Source of the DNA: Pseudonocardia hierapolitana
GTDB lineage: Bacteria; Actinomycetota; Actinomycetes; Mycobacteriales; Pseudonocardiaceae
Length of the DNA: 64,000 nt
Reading direction: 5' to 3'
NCBI RefSeq assembly: GCF_007994075.1
Contig: NZ_VIWU01000001.1
Span: forward strand, 6,262,001-6,326,000
Shown in pieces: positions 1 to 7,798 of this stretch. The notes under the pieces were generated by a model, which had not been told where the DNA came from, ran no database searches, and saw only the letters and a list, made by a program, of their open reading frames with translations. A program made the translations under genes and the position numbers. Position 1 is the stretch's first letter, and each line of letters begins with the position of its first letter.

Positions 1-52
1 GCTCCCCGTCGACCGGTGGCGCGGGCGGAGAGCGGACGTGTGAGTGCGGACG

Positions 53-844
53 TCAGGACTGCGGGTGCGCCGGCTTGCGCAGGGTGCCCGCCTGGTCGCG
101 GCCCTTGCGGGCCAGCCGGGCGGCCGTGCGCAGCGTGCGGCGCGGCAGCTCCAGCACGTCCACCACGGCGCGGTAGCGCCATCCCGGCACCGACAGCGTG
201 CGTCCCTTCGCGAGATCGGCGAGGCAGGTGTCCACCACCGCGGAGGGGTCGAGCCCGTCCCGGGACGCATCCGGGGGCGCGGGGAACATCGCATTGCGCA
301 GCTGTCCCGCCACCAGCGCGATCATGCGGACGCCGGTGCCCTCGAGCGAGGCGGAGACCGTGTCGGTGAACGACAGCACCCACGCCTTGCTCGCGGCGTA
401 CGCGTCGCCCTTCCCGGCGAGGTACCCGGCGAAGCTCGCGACGTTGATCACCGCGCCCCGGTGCCGATCGATCATCCCGGGCAGGGCGGCGCGGGTCAGG
501 CGCATCAGCGCCGTGATGTTGACGTCGATCTCGGCCTGCAGCTTCGCGATGTCGGCCACCGTGAACTCGGTCTCGCCGCTGACGCCCGCGTTGTTCACGA
601 GCAGGTCGACCGGCCGGTCCTTCGCCTCCAACCGCGTCTGCACCGCGGCGAGGCCCTTCTCGTCGCTGAGGTCGGCCACCAGCACCTCGACCGACCTCCC
701 CGGCCCGCGGAGGAACGTCGCGACGCGCTCCAACCCGGTCTGGTCGCGGTCCACCAGCACGAGGTCGTGGCCGTCACGGGCGAGCCGCGAGGCGAAGGCG
801 GAGCCGAGCCCGCGGCTGGCACCGGTGACGAGCGCAGTAGGCAT
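53..844 (-). CDS. SDR family oxidoreductase
   Basis: Cytosolic NAD(P)-dependent short-chain dehydrogenase of 263 aa; the substrate cannot be predicted. The cofactor motif TGASRGLG lies at residues 7-14, NNAG near 84-87, the catalytic Ser near 137 (NVASFAG) and the Tyr/Lys pair in YAASK at 149-153, so the active site is intact. Asp32 in VDRD after the second strand hints at NAD rather than NADP, which is an inference. ATG start. The gene begins 10 bases after the end of the flippase-like gene on the same strand and is probably co-transcribed with it. Length is normal for a classical SDR. Confidence 0.9.
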   Translation of the reverse strand: MPTALVTGASRGLGSAFASRLARDGHDLVLVDRDQTGLERVATFLRGPGRSVEVLVADLSDEKGLAAVQTRLEAKDRPVDLLVNNAGVSGETEFTVADIAKLQAEIDVNITALMRLTRAALPGMIDRHRGAVINVASFAGYLAGKGDAYAASKAWVLSFTDTVSASLEGTGVRMIALVAGQLRNAMFPAPPDASRDGLDPSAVVDTCLADLAKGRTLSVPGWRYRAVVDVLELPRRTLRTAARLARKGRDQAGTLRKPAHPQS

Positions 845-854
845 GCCCGGCAGA

Positions 855-2375
855 TTAGTGATGCCTCACCCGAGCCCGCCGCAGCCCCCGCAGCCCGACC
901 ACGACGACGTGCGCCGCGACCACCAGCTGGACGGCCGCGTAGCCGACCGCGACCGGCAGCAGGACCACCCCGGCACCGCCCGGCCCGACGTCGGCGGCCG
1001 GTACGAGGGCGACGGTCGCAAGCACCAGCAACGTGCTGGCGAGGTGCAGCCGCGCGTACGCCATGCTGCGTCCCGCTGCGGTGCGCACCCCGAGCTCGTG
1101 CACGACGATCAGCCGGAACGCCTGTCCGAGCAACAGCAGGCGGAGCACGTCGGCCGCAGGCGCGTAGTTCGCGCCGAAGATCGACAAACCGGGCCCGGCG
1201 AGCAGCGCGCCCACCGCGAGCAGCGGCAGGAAGATCACCAGGAGGCGCTTGCGCGACGAGGAGGTCAGCTCCGCCGCGCGTTCTGGCGCTCGGGCCCAGG
1301 CGGCGGAGAGCGAGTGCGTGTAGTAGGTGGCGGTGGTCTCCAGGACGACCGTGGCCTGCCAGGCGATGAAGAACGCCGCCCCGGCCTCCGGCCCGAACCG
1401 GAGGATCACGACCAGGGGCACCTGGTTGAGCAGCAGGGTGTAGCCCATCTGGGCCGCCGCCGTAGGGCCGAGGAACCCCACGATCTCCGACCGGCCGGGC
1501 AGGATCCCGCCGCAGGCCCGGCGGGCGAACCGGCGCACGGCCACGAGGAGGACGAGGGATCCGACGGTGATCCACACCACGATGGGCCCGACCCACGACA
1601 GGACGACCCCCTGCGCGCCGAGGGCGGTGCCCAGCGCGACCAGCAGGGTGATCCGCACGACCGCGAACAGGCCGTTGCGCCACACGCACCACCAGGGCTT
1701 GCCGATCGCCATGAGGATGTAGTCGTGGACGACGAACGCGCCCCATCCGGCCGCCGCCAGTGCGAACAGGCACACGCCGAGGGAGTGCGGCCCGTCCGCA
1801 CCGGCGGCTGTGCGGGCCAGTTCGGGTACGGCCAGGACGTAGCCGAGGCCGACGAGCCCGGCCAACGGCATGATCAGGAGCAGGCTCCGCCACACCAGGG
1901 GCGGGGCGTGGCAGCCGGCGACCGGGAGCCAACGCATCAGCCCGAGGCCGAGGTTCAGCTGCGTGATGCCGGCGATCAGGATGAACGCGGACACGACGGC
2001 TGCGGCGAGCCCCACTTCGGCCTGTGGCAGCAGGCGCGCGGCGATGAGCCAGCTCGCGAGTCCGGCGAGAGCGCCGATCGCGGAACTGATCGACATGGCG
2101 GCGCCCCCGCCGCCGCGTCCGGTCGATTTCGTGGCACCGTCCGTCGTGGGCGGAAGCGTGACCACCACCGGCTGGGTCGGCAGCTCGGCGATCGCGAAAT
2201 CGCCGCGGTGCGGCCACGACGACCCGGCCACTCGGAGCGGCGTGGTCGCCACCTCGGTGCCGGGGCACGGCGCGGCAGGGCGTTGTCGTGATCGCGCCGA
2301 CGGGCGTGCGGGCCGCACGATCGGAACCGTCGGGCTCGGATCGGGAGTGGCCGTGTGCCGTTCTCGCTCTGTCAC
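855..2375 (-). CDS. polysaccharide flippase-like membrane protein (Wzx/MATE superfamily)
   Basis: Predicted integral membrane protein of about 506 aa, resembling lipopolysaccharide or oligosaccharide flippases of the MVF/Wzx group, which move lipid-linked glycans across the membrane. A soluble, Pro/Arg-rich N-terminus of about 85 residues precedes KSTGRGG and the first helix (SAIGALAGLASWLIAARLL); some 12 or more hydrophobic helices follow. I chose GTG at 2375, not the longer frame opening at 2504, because it overlaps the stop of a 9-codon upstream ORF (GTGA) and has GGGAAG upstream. ATG at 2096 is possible but would leave out the conserved-looking KSTGRGG segment. The transported substrate is unknown. 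Confidence 0.75.
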   Translation of the reverse strand: MTERERHTATPDPSPTVPIVRPARPSARSRQRPAAPCPGTEVATTPLRVAGSSWPHRGDFAIAELPTQPVVVTLPPTTDGATKSTGRGGGGAAMSISSAIGALAGLASWLIAARLLPQAEVGLAAAVVSAFILIAGITQLNLGLGLMRWLPVAGCHAPPLVWRSLLLIMPLAGLVGLGYVLAVPELARTAAGADGPHSLGVCLFALAAAGWGAFVVHDYILMAIGKPWWCVWRNGLFAVVRITLLVALGTALGAQGVVLSWVGPIVVWITVGSLVLLVAVRRFARRACGGILPGRSEIVGFLGPTAAAQMGYTLLLNQVPLVVILRFGPEAGAAFFIAWQATVVLETTATYYTHSLSAAWARAPERAAELTSSSRKRLLVIFLPLLAVGALLAGPGLSIFGANYAPAADVLRLLLLGQAFRLIVVHELGVRTAAGRSMAYARLHLASTLLVLATVALVPAADVGPGGAGVVLLPVAVGYAAVQLVVAAHVVVVGLRGLRRARVRHH

Positions 2376-2401
2376 CAAGCCGCTTCCCACCGCGACGGCA
2401 T
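2372..2401 (-). CDS. 9-codon upstream ORF (candidate leader peptide)
   Basis: ATG at 2401 is preceded by an excellent Shine-Dalgarno sequence GGGGAGG (2416-2410) with 8-base spacing. It opens the frame MPSRWEAAW, whose TGA overlaps the GTG start of the flippase-like gene. The arrangement suggests translational coupling or a leader peptide. This is inference from layout; the peptide has no recognisable family. Confidence 0.35.
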   Translation of the reverse strand: MPSRWEAAW

Positions 2402-2525
2402 GATCGGTACCTCCCCGTGCCCGCAATAGCAGTTGCGTCACCCTATCGGGGTAGCAAAATCGGGACGTTAGGTGACCCTTAGTCACGGTGAAAGCCCTGG
2501 TCACGCTGCCAAGGGCATCCGGGCG

Positions 2526-3281
2526 TCAGGCCTTCGGGCCGACCGCCGCGTCCAGAGCGGCCACGGCCTCCCGGCGGGCCACCGAGATCGTGTCGGGGCG
2601 GGGGAAGCGGTGGGCGATGTCGAGCCGGTCGAGAGCCGCGCTGCAGAGGCCGAGGATGTCGGCGGACTTGTTGGTGAAGAACCAGCGCGGGTACTCGTAG
2701 CGCCGCGGCACTCCGGCCACGGTGCGGCGGGTCCAGTTGGTCATCCGGCAGCCGTCGGAGTGGAACAGGCCGCGGAGGAACGCGCCGGTGTGCTCGGCGA
2801 CGAGATCGTCCTGCCACGGCTCGAGCACGATCGGGCGGGTGTGCTTCATGCCCGGGCCGTGCTGGGGGAAGAGGCAGGGCCAGTGCTTCCACCGGGCGGT
2901 CACGTACGTGCATCCCTGTCGACGAAGATGGCTGACCGAGTTGAGCGGTCGGAGCGCGCGAACCGCGCTCGTGCATTCGGTCATGATCGCGGGCCAGGAA
3001 TCGGCGCACGCGATCCGCAGGGACCACACGTCCCCTCGCCCCCGGCTGAGGGTGCCGTCGCCCAGGTACTGGCCCAGCAGGTAGGTGTACGCCAGATCCG
3101 GCGCTGGCTTCCGTTGATCGGGACCACAGCGCGGGCAATCCGAGGTGCGGTTGACCTGCGTGCCGTCGCGCCAGCTGCGCAACGCCGCCCGGCTGACGCC
3201 GGTGGCCCGGCTCACCGCTGAGATGCTCTGGCCGGAACGGATGGCCGTCAACGCGACGCGGCGCACGTCGGCGTCGTACAC
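2526..3281 (-). CDS. helix-turn-helix / LAGLIDADG homing-endonuclease-like protein
   Basis: 251-aa protein. An N-terminal helix-turn-helix (SISAVSRATGVSRAALRSW, about residues 17-37) is followed by a CPRC zinc-knuckle-like pair (Cys49, Cys52) and two LAGLIDADG-type motifs, LLGQYLGDG near 68-76 and FLRGLFHSDG near 168-177, each carrying the acidic residue expected of such nucleases. The start is GTG at 3281; a longer frame from 3353 would run into the tRNA gene and is rejected. The gene starts 44 bases past the 3' end of the tRNA on the same strand, a typical site for selfish elements. It may be an active endonuclease, a domesticated regulator or both; the fold is inferred from motifs only. 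Confidence 0.7.
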   Translation of the reverse strand: MYDADVRRVALTAIRSGQSISAVSRATGVSRAALRSWRDGTQVNRTSDCPRCGPDQRKPAPDLAYTYLLGQYLGDGTLSRGRGDVWSLRIACADSWPAIMTECTSAVRALRPLNSVSHLRRQGCTYVTARWKHWPCLFPQHGPGMKHTRPIVLEPWQDDLVAEHTGAFLRGLFHSDGCRMTNWTRRTVAGVPRRYEYPRWFFTNKSADILGLCSAALDRLDIAHRFPRPDTISVARREAVAALDAAVGPKA

Positions 3282-3325
3282 GCAGACAGTGTGGCGTTGA
3301 GCACCGACGATTGTGATCGCAGCCC

Positions 3326-3403
3326 TGGTGCCCCCGGTGGGATTCGAACCCACACTGGACGCTGTTTGAGAGCGCTGCCTACTGCCAATTGGGCTACGGG
3401 GGC
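3326..3403 (-). tRNA. tRNA-Leu (anticodon CAA), short variable arm, CCA encoded
   Basis: Complete cloverleaf on the minus strand: 7-bp acceptor stem GCCCCCG/CGGGGGC, 3-bp D stem with a GG-containing loop, anticodon stem GCGCT/AGCGT with loop CTCAAAC (U33 present, anticodon CAA), 5-base variable region CCAGT, T arm GTGGG-TTCGAAT-CCCAC, discriminator A and encoded CCA (3326-3328). By anticodon it is Leu, but bacterial tRNA-Leu normally has a long variable arm, which is missing here, so the amino-acid identity is less certain than the tRNA call. Confidence 0.9.
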
Positions 3404-3543
3404 GGCCAGCGAACTCTATCGCGGACGGGGTCTGCAGCGGGTTCCGGGCCCGCCGGGATCGGCGGGATCACAGTTCGGCCAGGCAGGTGGCCGGTATTCT
3501 GAATCCTTCCGGTACAACCCCTCCGGCGAAGGAGAGCAGCCCT

Positions 3544-4176
3544 GTGAGCCAGCAGGTGTCCGAGCAGAAGGCCGCGGACGAGGCCCGACCGGCCGCCGGT
3601 CTGCGCGTGCTCGTGGTGGAGGACGAGGCACTGATCCGCCTCGACCTCACGGAGATGCTGACCGAGGAAGGCTATGTCATCGCCGGTGAGGCGGGCGACG
3701 GCGAGCAGGCCGTCGAGCTCGCCCGCGAGCTCCGGCCCGACCTCGTGATCATGGACGTGAAGATGCCGAAGGTGGACGGCATCGCGGCGGCCGGTTCGAT
3801 CGTCGAGGAGAAGATCGCTCCGGTCGTGATGCTCACGGCGTTCAGCCAGCGCGACCTCATCGAGCAGGCCCGCGACGCGGGGGCGATGGCCTACCTGGTC
3901 AAGCCGTTCGCGCGCCACGAGCTGGTGCCCGCGATCGAGCTCGCGGTGTCGCGCTTCGCGGAGAAGCGGGCGCTCGAGGACGAGGTGGCCACGCTCACCG
4001 ACCGGCTCGAGACGCGCAAGATCGTCGACCGGGCCAAGGGCCTGCTGATGACCCGGCAGAGCATGACCGAGCCGGAGGCGTTCCGGTGGATCCAGCGCAC
4101 CGCGATGGACCGCAGGACCACCATGAAGGCGGTCGCCGAGGCCATCGTGGACGGGCTGGCCGCGCCGAAGTCCTGA
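3544..4176 (+). CDS. pdtaR: ANTAR-domain response regulator PdtaR
   Basis: Response regulator of 210 aa with an RNA-binding output domain. The receiver domain (about 20-135) has the acidic pair at Glu26-Asp27, phospho-acceptor Asp71 (LVIMDVKMP), Thr98 and Lys120. The C-terminal ANTAR domain (about 141-200) binds paired hexaloop hairpins in mRNA and antiterminates transcription. Orthologue of mycobacterial Rv1626, partner of the kinase PdtaS, which is not in this window. GTG at 3544 is chosen because AAGGAG sits at 3529-3534; the longer frame from 3487 has no ribosome site. It is followed by the branched-chain amino acid transporter, an arrangement also known in Streptomyces. Confidence 0.92.
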   Translation: MSQQVSEQKAADEARPAAGLRVLVVEDEALIRLDLTEMLTEEGYVIAGEAGDGEQAVELARELRPDLVIMDVKMPKVDGIAAAGSIVEEKIAPVVMLTAFSQRDLIEQARDAGAMAYLVKPFARHELVPAIELAVSRFAEKRALEDEVATLTDRLETRKIVDRAKGLLMTRQSMTEPEAFRWIQRTAMDRRTTMKAVAEAIVDGLAAPKS

Positions 4177-4329
4177 CGGGTCAAGAACGTTGCGGTCCGG
4201 TAAAGGACCCGCCGCTGATGATGACTCTGTCACTGCCTTTCCCTTAACGTCCGCCCGTCTCCCGCAACCGGGGGCGCGAGCGTGGACGGTCCCGCGGGGA
4301 TTCCGGGGGCGGTACGGAAGGACATGGAC

Positions 4330-5553
4330 ATGAGTCGGAAGCGGATGGTGCTCGCGGTCGCCGCGACACTGGCCGGAGCCCTGGTGCTCGCGGCGTGTGG
4401 CGGCGGTGGCGGTGGTGACACCGGTGGTGCCGCCCCGACCCAGCAGCGTGCAGAGCCGACGCAGGCGCCGTTCAGCCCGCCGGCCGACGCCGAGCTCCCG
4501 GCCGGCGACGGTCAGGGGCAGTGCAGCGGCAACCCGTCGATCGCCTACGTCGGCACGATCGCCGGCGCGAACGCGGGGCTGGGCATCGCGATCAAGCAGG
4601 CGGTCGAGCTCGCGATCGAGGAGCACAACCAGGCCAACGCCGGCTGCCAGGTCAGCTACAAGGAGTTCGACACGGGCGGTTCCCCGCAGACCGCGCTCGC
4701 TCCCACGGTCGCCGCCATCAACGACCCGTCGATCCTCGGGATCGTGGGGCTGCCGTTCTCCGGCGAGTCCGAGGCCGTCGGCCCGGCGCTCACCGAGGCG
4801 GGCCTGGTCTCGGTCACCCCGTCGGCCACCCGGCCGGACCTCACGACGAAGGGCTGGTCGCACTTCTTCCGCGGCCTGGGCAACGACGCGGTGCAGGGGC
4901 CCGCTGCGGCCCGGTTCATCACCGGCACCCTCGGCGCCCAGAGCGTCTGCGTGATCCGCGACGACAGCGCGTACGGGCAGGGTCTCGCCACCGAGCTGAC
5001 CAACGCCCTGGGTGACGCCGCCACGTGCCAGGAGGAGGTCAAGACCGGTCAGCGCGAGTTCTCCGCGGCGATCGGCACCATCCAGTCGGCCAACCCGAAC
5101 GCGATCTTCTACGCCGGGTACTACGACGAGGGCGCCCCGTTCGCCCAGCAGCTGCGCGACGCCGGCATCGAGGCGGACCTCGTGGTGCCGGACGGTGTGA
5201 AGGACCCGATCTTCGTCCAGAACGCCGGTGAGGCGTCCGACGGTGTCTACATGACCTGCCCGTGCCTGCCGGGTGACGTGTTCCCGGAGTTCACGAACGC
5301 CTACAAGGCCCGCTGGAACGTCGACCCGCAGACCTACTCGGCCGAGGCGTACGACGCCACGACGATCCTGCTGCGCGGCCTCGACCAGGGCATCGCCGAC
5401 CGCGCCGCACTGCTCGAGCACGTGCGCAACTACCAGGGGCAGGGCCTGACCAAGCGGTTCCAGTGGAACGAGAACGGTGAGCTCAACGAGACACCGGTGT
5501 GGAGCTACGTCGTGAGGGACGGCCAGATCCAGCGGCTGTCGCCGATCGAGTAG
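4330..5553 (+). CDS. branched-chain amino acid-type ABC transporter substrate-binding lipoprotein
   Basis: Periplasmic-type binding protein of 407 aa (Peripla_BP_6/LivJ family) that captures a branched-chain amino acid or related ligand for the LivHMGF transporter encoded just downstream. The N-terminus is a lipoprotein signal with lipobox LAAC (Cys23), followed by a Gly-rich linker and the family core beginning SIAYVGTIAGANAGLG. ATG at 4330 is preferred because GGAAGG at 4316-4321 gives 8-base spacing; ATG at 4324 would be too close. A strong hairpin at 5584-5634 separates it from livH and may keep its transcript more abundant than the permease message. The ligand is not determined by sequence. 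Confidence 0.92.
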   Translation: MSRKRMVLAVAATLAGALVLAACGGGGGGDTGGAAPTQQRAEPTQAPFSPPADAELPAGDGQGQCSGNPSIAYVGTIAGANAGLGIAIKQAVELAIEEHNQANAGCQVSYKEFDTGGSPQTALAPTVAAINDPSILGIVGLPFSGESEAVGPALTEAGLVSVTPSATRPDLTTKGWSHFFRGLGNDAVQGPAAARFITGTLGAQSVCVIRDDSAYGQGLATELTNALGDAATCQEEVKTGQREFSAAIGTIQSANPNAIFYAGYYDEGAPFAQQLRDAGIEADLVVPDGVKDPIFVQNAGEASDGVYMTCPCLPGDVFPEFTNAYKARWNVDPQTYSAEAYDATTILLRGLDQGIADRAALLEHVRNYQGQGLTKRFQWNENGELNETPVWSYVVRDGQIQRLSPIE

Positions 5554-5583
5554 CGGCACGAGCCAGGCGCCACAACGTAAGCG

Positions 5584-5634
5584 GTGGCTACGGGCGCGGT
5601 CCCGGGACAAGCCCGGGACCGCGCTCGTAGCCAC
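5584..5634. terminator. strong intra-operon hairpin between binding protein and livH
   Basis: Inverted repeat of 23 bases per arm (5584-5606 and 5612-5634) with a single mismatch and a 5-base loop ACAAG, GC-rich and without a U-tract. It lies 30 bases after the binding-protein stop and 21 bases before livH. It is likely an attenuator/partial terminator or a 3' stabiliser that sets binding protein above permease expression. Confidence 0.7.
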
Positions 5635-5654
5635 GTGAAGACGGGAAACACCCT

Positions 5655-6659
5655 GTGATCACCCACGTCACGAGCGTGCTCGCGCAGGACGGGCTGATCG
5701 ACTTCAACTTCGAGTTGCTGATCGACCGGTTCTGGGCCAACACCATCGACGGCCTGTCCTACGGCTCCATCTATGCCCTGGTGGCAATCGGATACACACT
5801 GGTCTACGGCGTGCTGCGCCTGATCAACTTCGCGCACAGCGAGATCTTCGTCATCGGCGTCTTCGCCGCCTACTTCACGTTCGCGTCGCTGGGGTTCGTC
5901 CCCGGCGAGTCGCCCCAGCTGGGGCTGTTCGTGCTGATCGGTTCGCTGCTGGCTGCCGGGCTCGTGGCGATGGCGGTGTCGGGCGGATCCGCCGTGCTGC
6001 TGGAGCGCGTCTGCTACCGGCCGCTGCGCAAGCGCGGCGCTCCACCGCTGGTCTTCTTGATCACCGCGATCGGCGCGTCGTTCGCCATCCAGCAGATCTT
6101 CCTGATCACGCTCGGCGCCAACTCGCAGCCGACGATCCGGCTCCTGCGCCCGACCGAGGTGTTCGAGATCTTCGGTGCGCGGGTCACGAACATCCAGATC
6201 ATGACGGTCGTGGCGGCGATCGTGCTGATGGTCGTCGCCGACACGTTCGTCAACCGAACCCGCCTCGGGCGGGGCGTCCGGGCGGTGTCCCAGGACCCGG
6301 CGACGGCCACGCTGATGGGCGTCAACCGCGAGCGCGTCTTCATGCTCACGTTCCTGCTCGGCGGCGTACTGGCCGGCGCGGCCGCGCTGTTCTACATCAT
6401 GACCATCCCGGCGGCAGCGGTGTACAACGGCGGCTTCCTGCTCGGCATCAAGGCTTTCACCGCCGCGGTGCTCGGTGGGATCGGGAACCTGCGCGGCGCC
6501 CTGCTCGGAGGGCTGGTGCTGGGCGTCGTCGAGAACTACGGCCAGTCGTTCTTCGGCGGCGAGTGGCGCGATGTCATCGCGTTCGTGCTGCTGATCGTCG
6601 TGCTGATGTTCCGGCCCACCGGCATCCTCGGCGAGTCGCTCGCGAAGGCACGCGCATGA
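5655..6659 (+). CDS. livH: branched-chain amino acid ABC transporter permease LivH
   Basis: Inner-membrane permease of 334 aa (BPD_transp_2 family) with about eight hydrophobic helices. The segments DGLSYGSIYALVAIGYTLVYG near the N-terminus and GVNRERVFMLTFLLGG toward the C-terminus are typical of LivH. It forms the translocation pore with LivM, powered by LivG and LivF. GTG start at 5655, only a weak GGGAAA upstream. The stop overlaps the livM start as ATGA, indicating translational coupling. Confidence 0.92.
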   Translation: MITHVTSVLAQDGLIDFNFELLIDRFWANTIDGLSYGSIYALVAIGYTLVYGVLRLINFAHSEIFVIGVFAAYFTFASLGFVPGESPQLGLFVLIGSLLAAGLVAMAVSGGSAVLLERVCYRPLRKRGAPPLVFLITAIGASFAIQQIFLITLGANSQPTIRLLRPTEVFEIFGARVTNIQIMTVVAAIVLMVVADTFVNRTRLGRGVRAVSQDPATATLMGVNRERVFMLTFLLGGVLAGAAALFYIMTIPAAAVYNGGFLLGIKAFTAAVLGGIGNLRGALLGGLVLGVVENYGQSFFGGEWRDVIAFVLLIVVLMFRPTGILGESLAKARA

Positions 6660-7798
6660 ACGCCCCGCAGGCCGCCGCGGCGAAGGTCCCGTTCGGCACG
6701 CGGCTGCGGGACTGGTGGGGATCGCTGGACCGCTGGCAGCAGTGGGCGGTCCTCATCCCGGTGGTCGTGGTGATCTACCTGCTGCCGGTGCTCAACCCGC
6801 CATTTCTGACCACCGAGCCGGGCACCGACTTCCAGATCACGCTGTTCAACGCGGCCCGGATCGCGCTGATCGCGATCGGGCTGAACATCGTGGTCGGGCA
6901 GGCGGGCCTGCTCGACCTCGGCTACGTCGGGTTCTTCGCGGTCGGCGCCTACACCACGGCGGTGTTCTCGAGCCCCGACTCGTTCCTCGCCACCGACTAC
7001 CCGTGGCTGGCCTGCATCCCGCTGGCGATGTTCGTCACGGCGGTGTCCGGGCTCATCCTCGGTGCCCCGACGCTGCGGTTGCGCGGCGACTACCTCGCGA
7101 TCGTCACCCTCGGGTTCGGCGAGATCGTCCGGCTGCTCGCCGACAACCTCGACCCGCTGCGCGGCCAGCGCGGCTTCGGTGCCATCCCCGGCCCCGAGGT
7201 CACCCGCGCGGACGGCTCGCAGGTCTTCACGTCCACGGACGGCACGCCGTGGTACTGGCTGACCGTCACCGTGATCATCGTCGTGCTCATGTTCGTCGGC
7301 AACCTCGAGCGCAGCCGCGTGGGCCGGGCCTGGGTGGCCATCCGGGAGGACGAGGACGCCGCAGAGGCGATGGGCGTGCCCACGTTCCGGTTCAAGCTGT
7401 GGGCGTTCGCGATGGGCGCCACCGTCGGCGGGTTGTCCGGCTCGATCTACGCCGGACAGGTCGGCTTCATCAACAGCCAGGGCTTCGACATCATCACGTC
7501 GATCCTGTTCCTCGCCGCCGTGGTGCTCGGGGGCTCGGGCAACAAGGTCGGGGTCATCCTCGGCGCGTTCATCATCGTCTACATCCCGGACCGGTTCCAG
7601 GTGATCGCCCAGTACCGCTTCCTGATCTTCGGCCTCGCCATCATCGTGCTCATGATCTTCCGCCCGCAGGGCCTCCTCGGCGCCCGCCAGCGCCTGCTGA
7701 CCTACGGCAGGCAGGCCTACCAGCGCCTGATCGGCAAGGGGGAGCAGATCAGCAGCGAGAGCGCGCTGGGCAAGCACGAGGAAGGGGTGCTCCGGTGA
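6656..7798 (+). CDS. livM: branched-chain amino acid ABC transporter permease LivM
   Basis: Second permease of the transporter, 380 aa, BPD_transp_2 family. The LivM hallmarks ALIAIGLNIVVGQAGLLDLG and the following FAVGAYT segment are present, with GVILGAFIIVYIPDRFQ near the C-terminus. A soluble C-terminal tail of about 40 residues follows the last helix. The ATG at 6656 overlaps the livH stop by four bases, which decides the start over the longer frame that opens upstream inside livH. The stop overlaps the livG GTG start. Confidence 0.92.
   Translation: MNAPQAAAAKVPFGTRLRDWWGSLDRWQQWAVLIPVVVVIYLLPVLNPPFLTTEPGTDFQITLFNAARIALIAIGLNIVVGQAGLLDLGYVGFFAVGAYTTAVFSSPDSFLATDYPWLACIPLAMFVTAVSGLILGAPTLRLRGDYLAIVTLGFGEIVRLLADNLDPLRGQRGFGAIPGPEVTRADGSQVFTSTDGTPWYWLTVTVIIVVLMFVGNLERSRVGRAWVAIREDEDAAEAMGVPTFRFKLWAFAMGATVGGLSGSIYAGQVGFINSQGFDIITSILFLAAVVLGGSGNKVGVILGAFIIVYIPDRFQVIAQYRFLIFGLAIIVLMIFRPQGLLGARQRLLTYGRQAYQRLIGKGEQISSESALGKHEEGVLR

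Noticed and set aside
3282..3353. Longer N-terminus for the LAGLIDADG protein from ATG 3353
   Set aside because: The added residues are translated tRNA sequence (GSNPTGGTR), a common annotation error.
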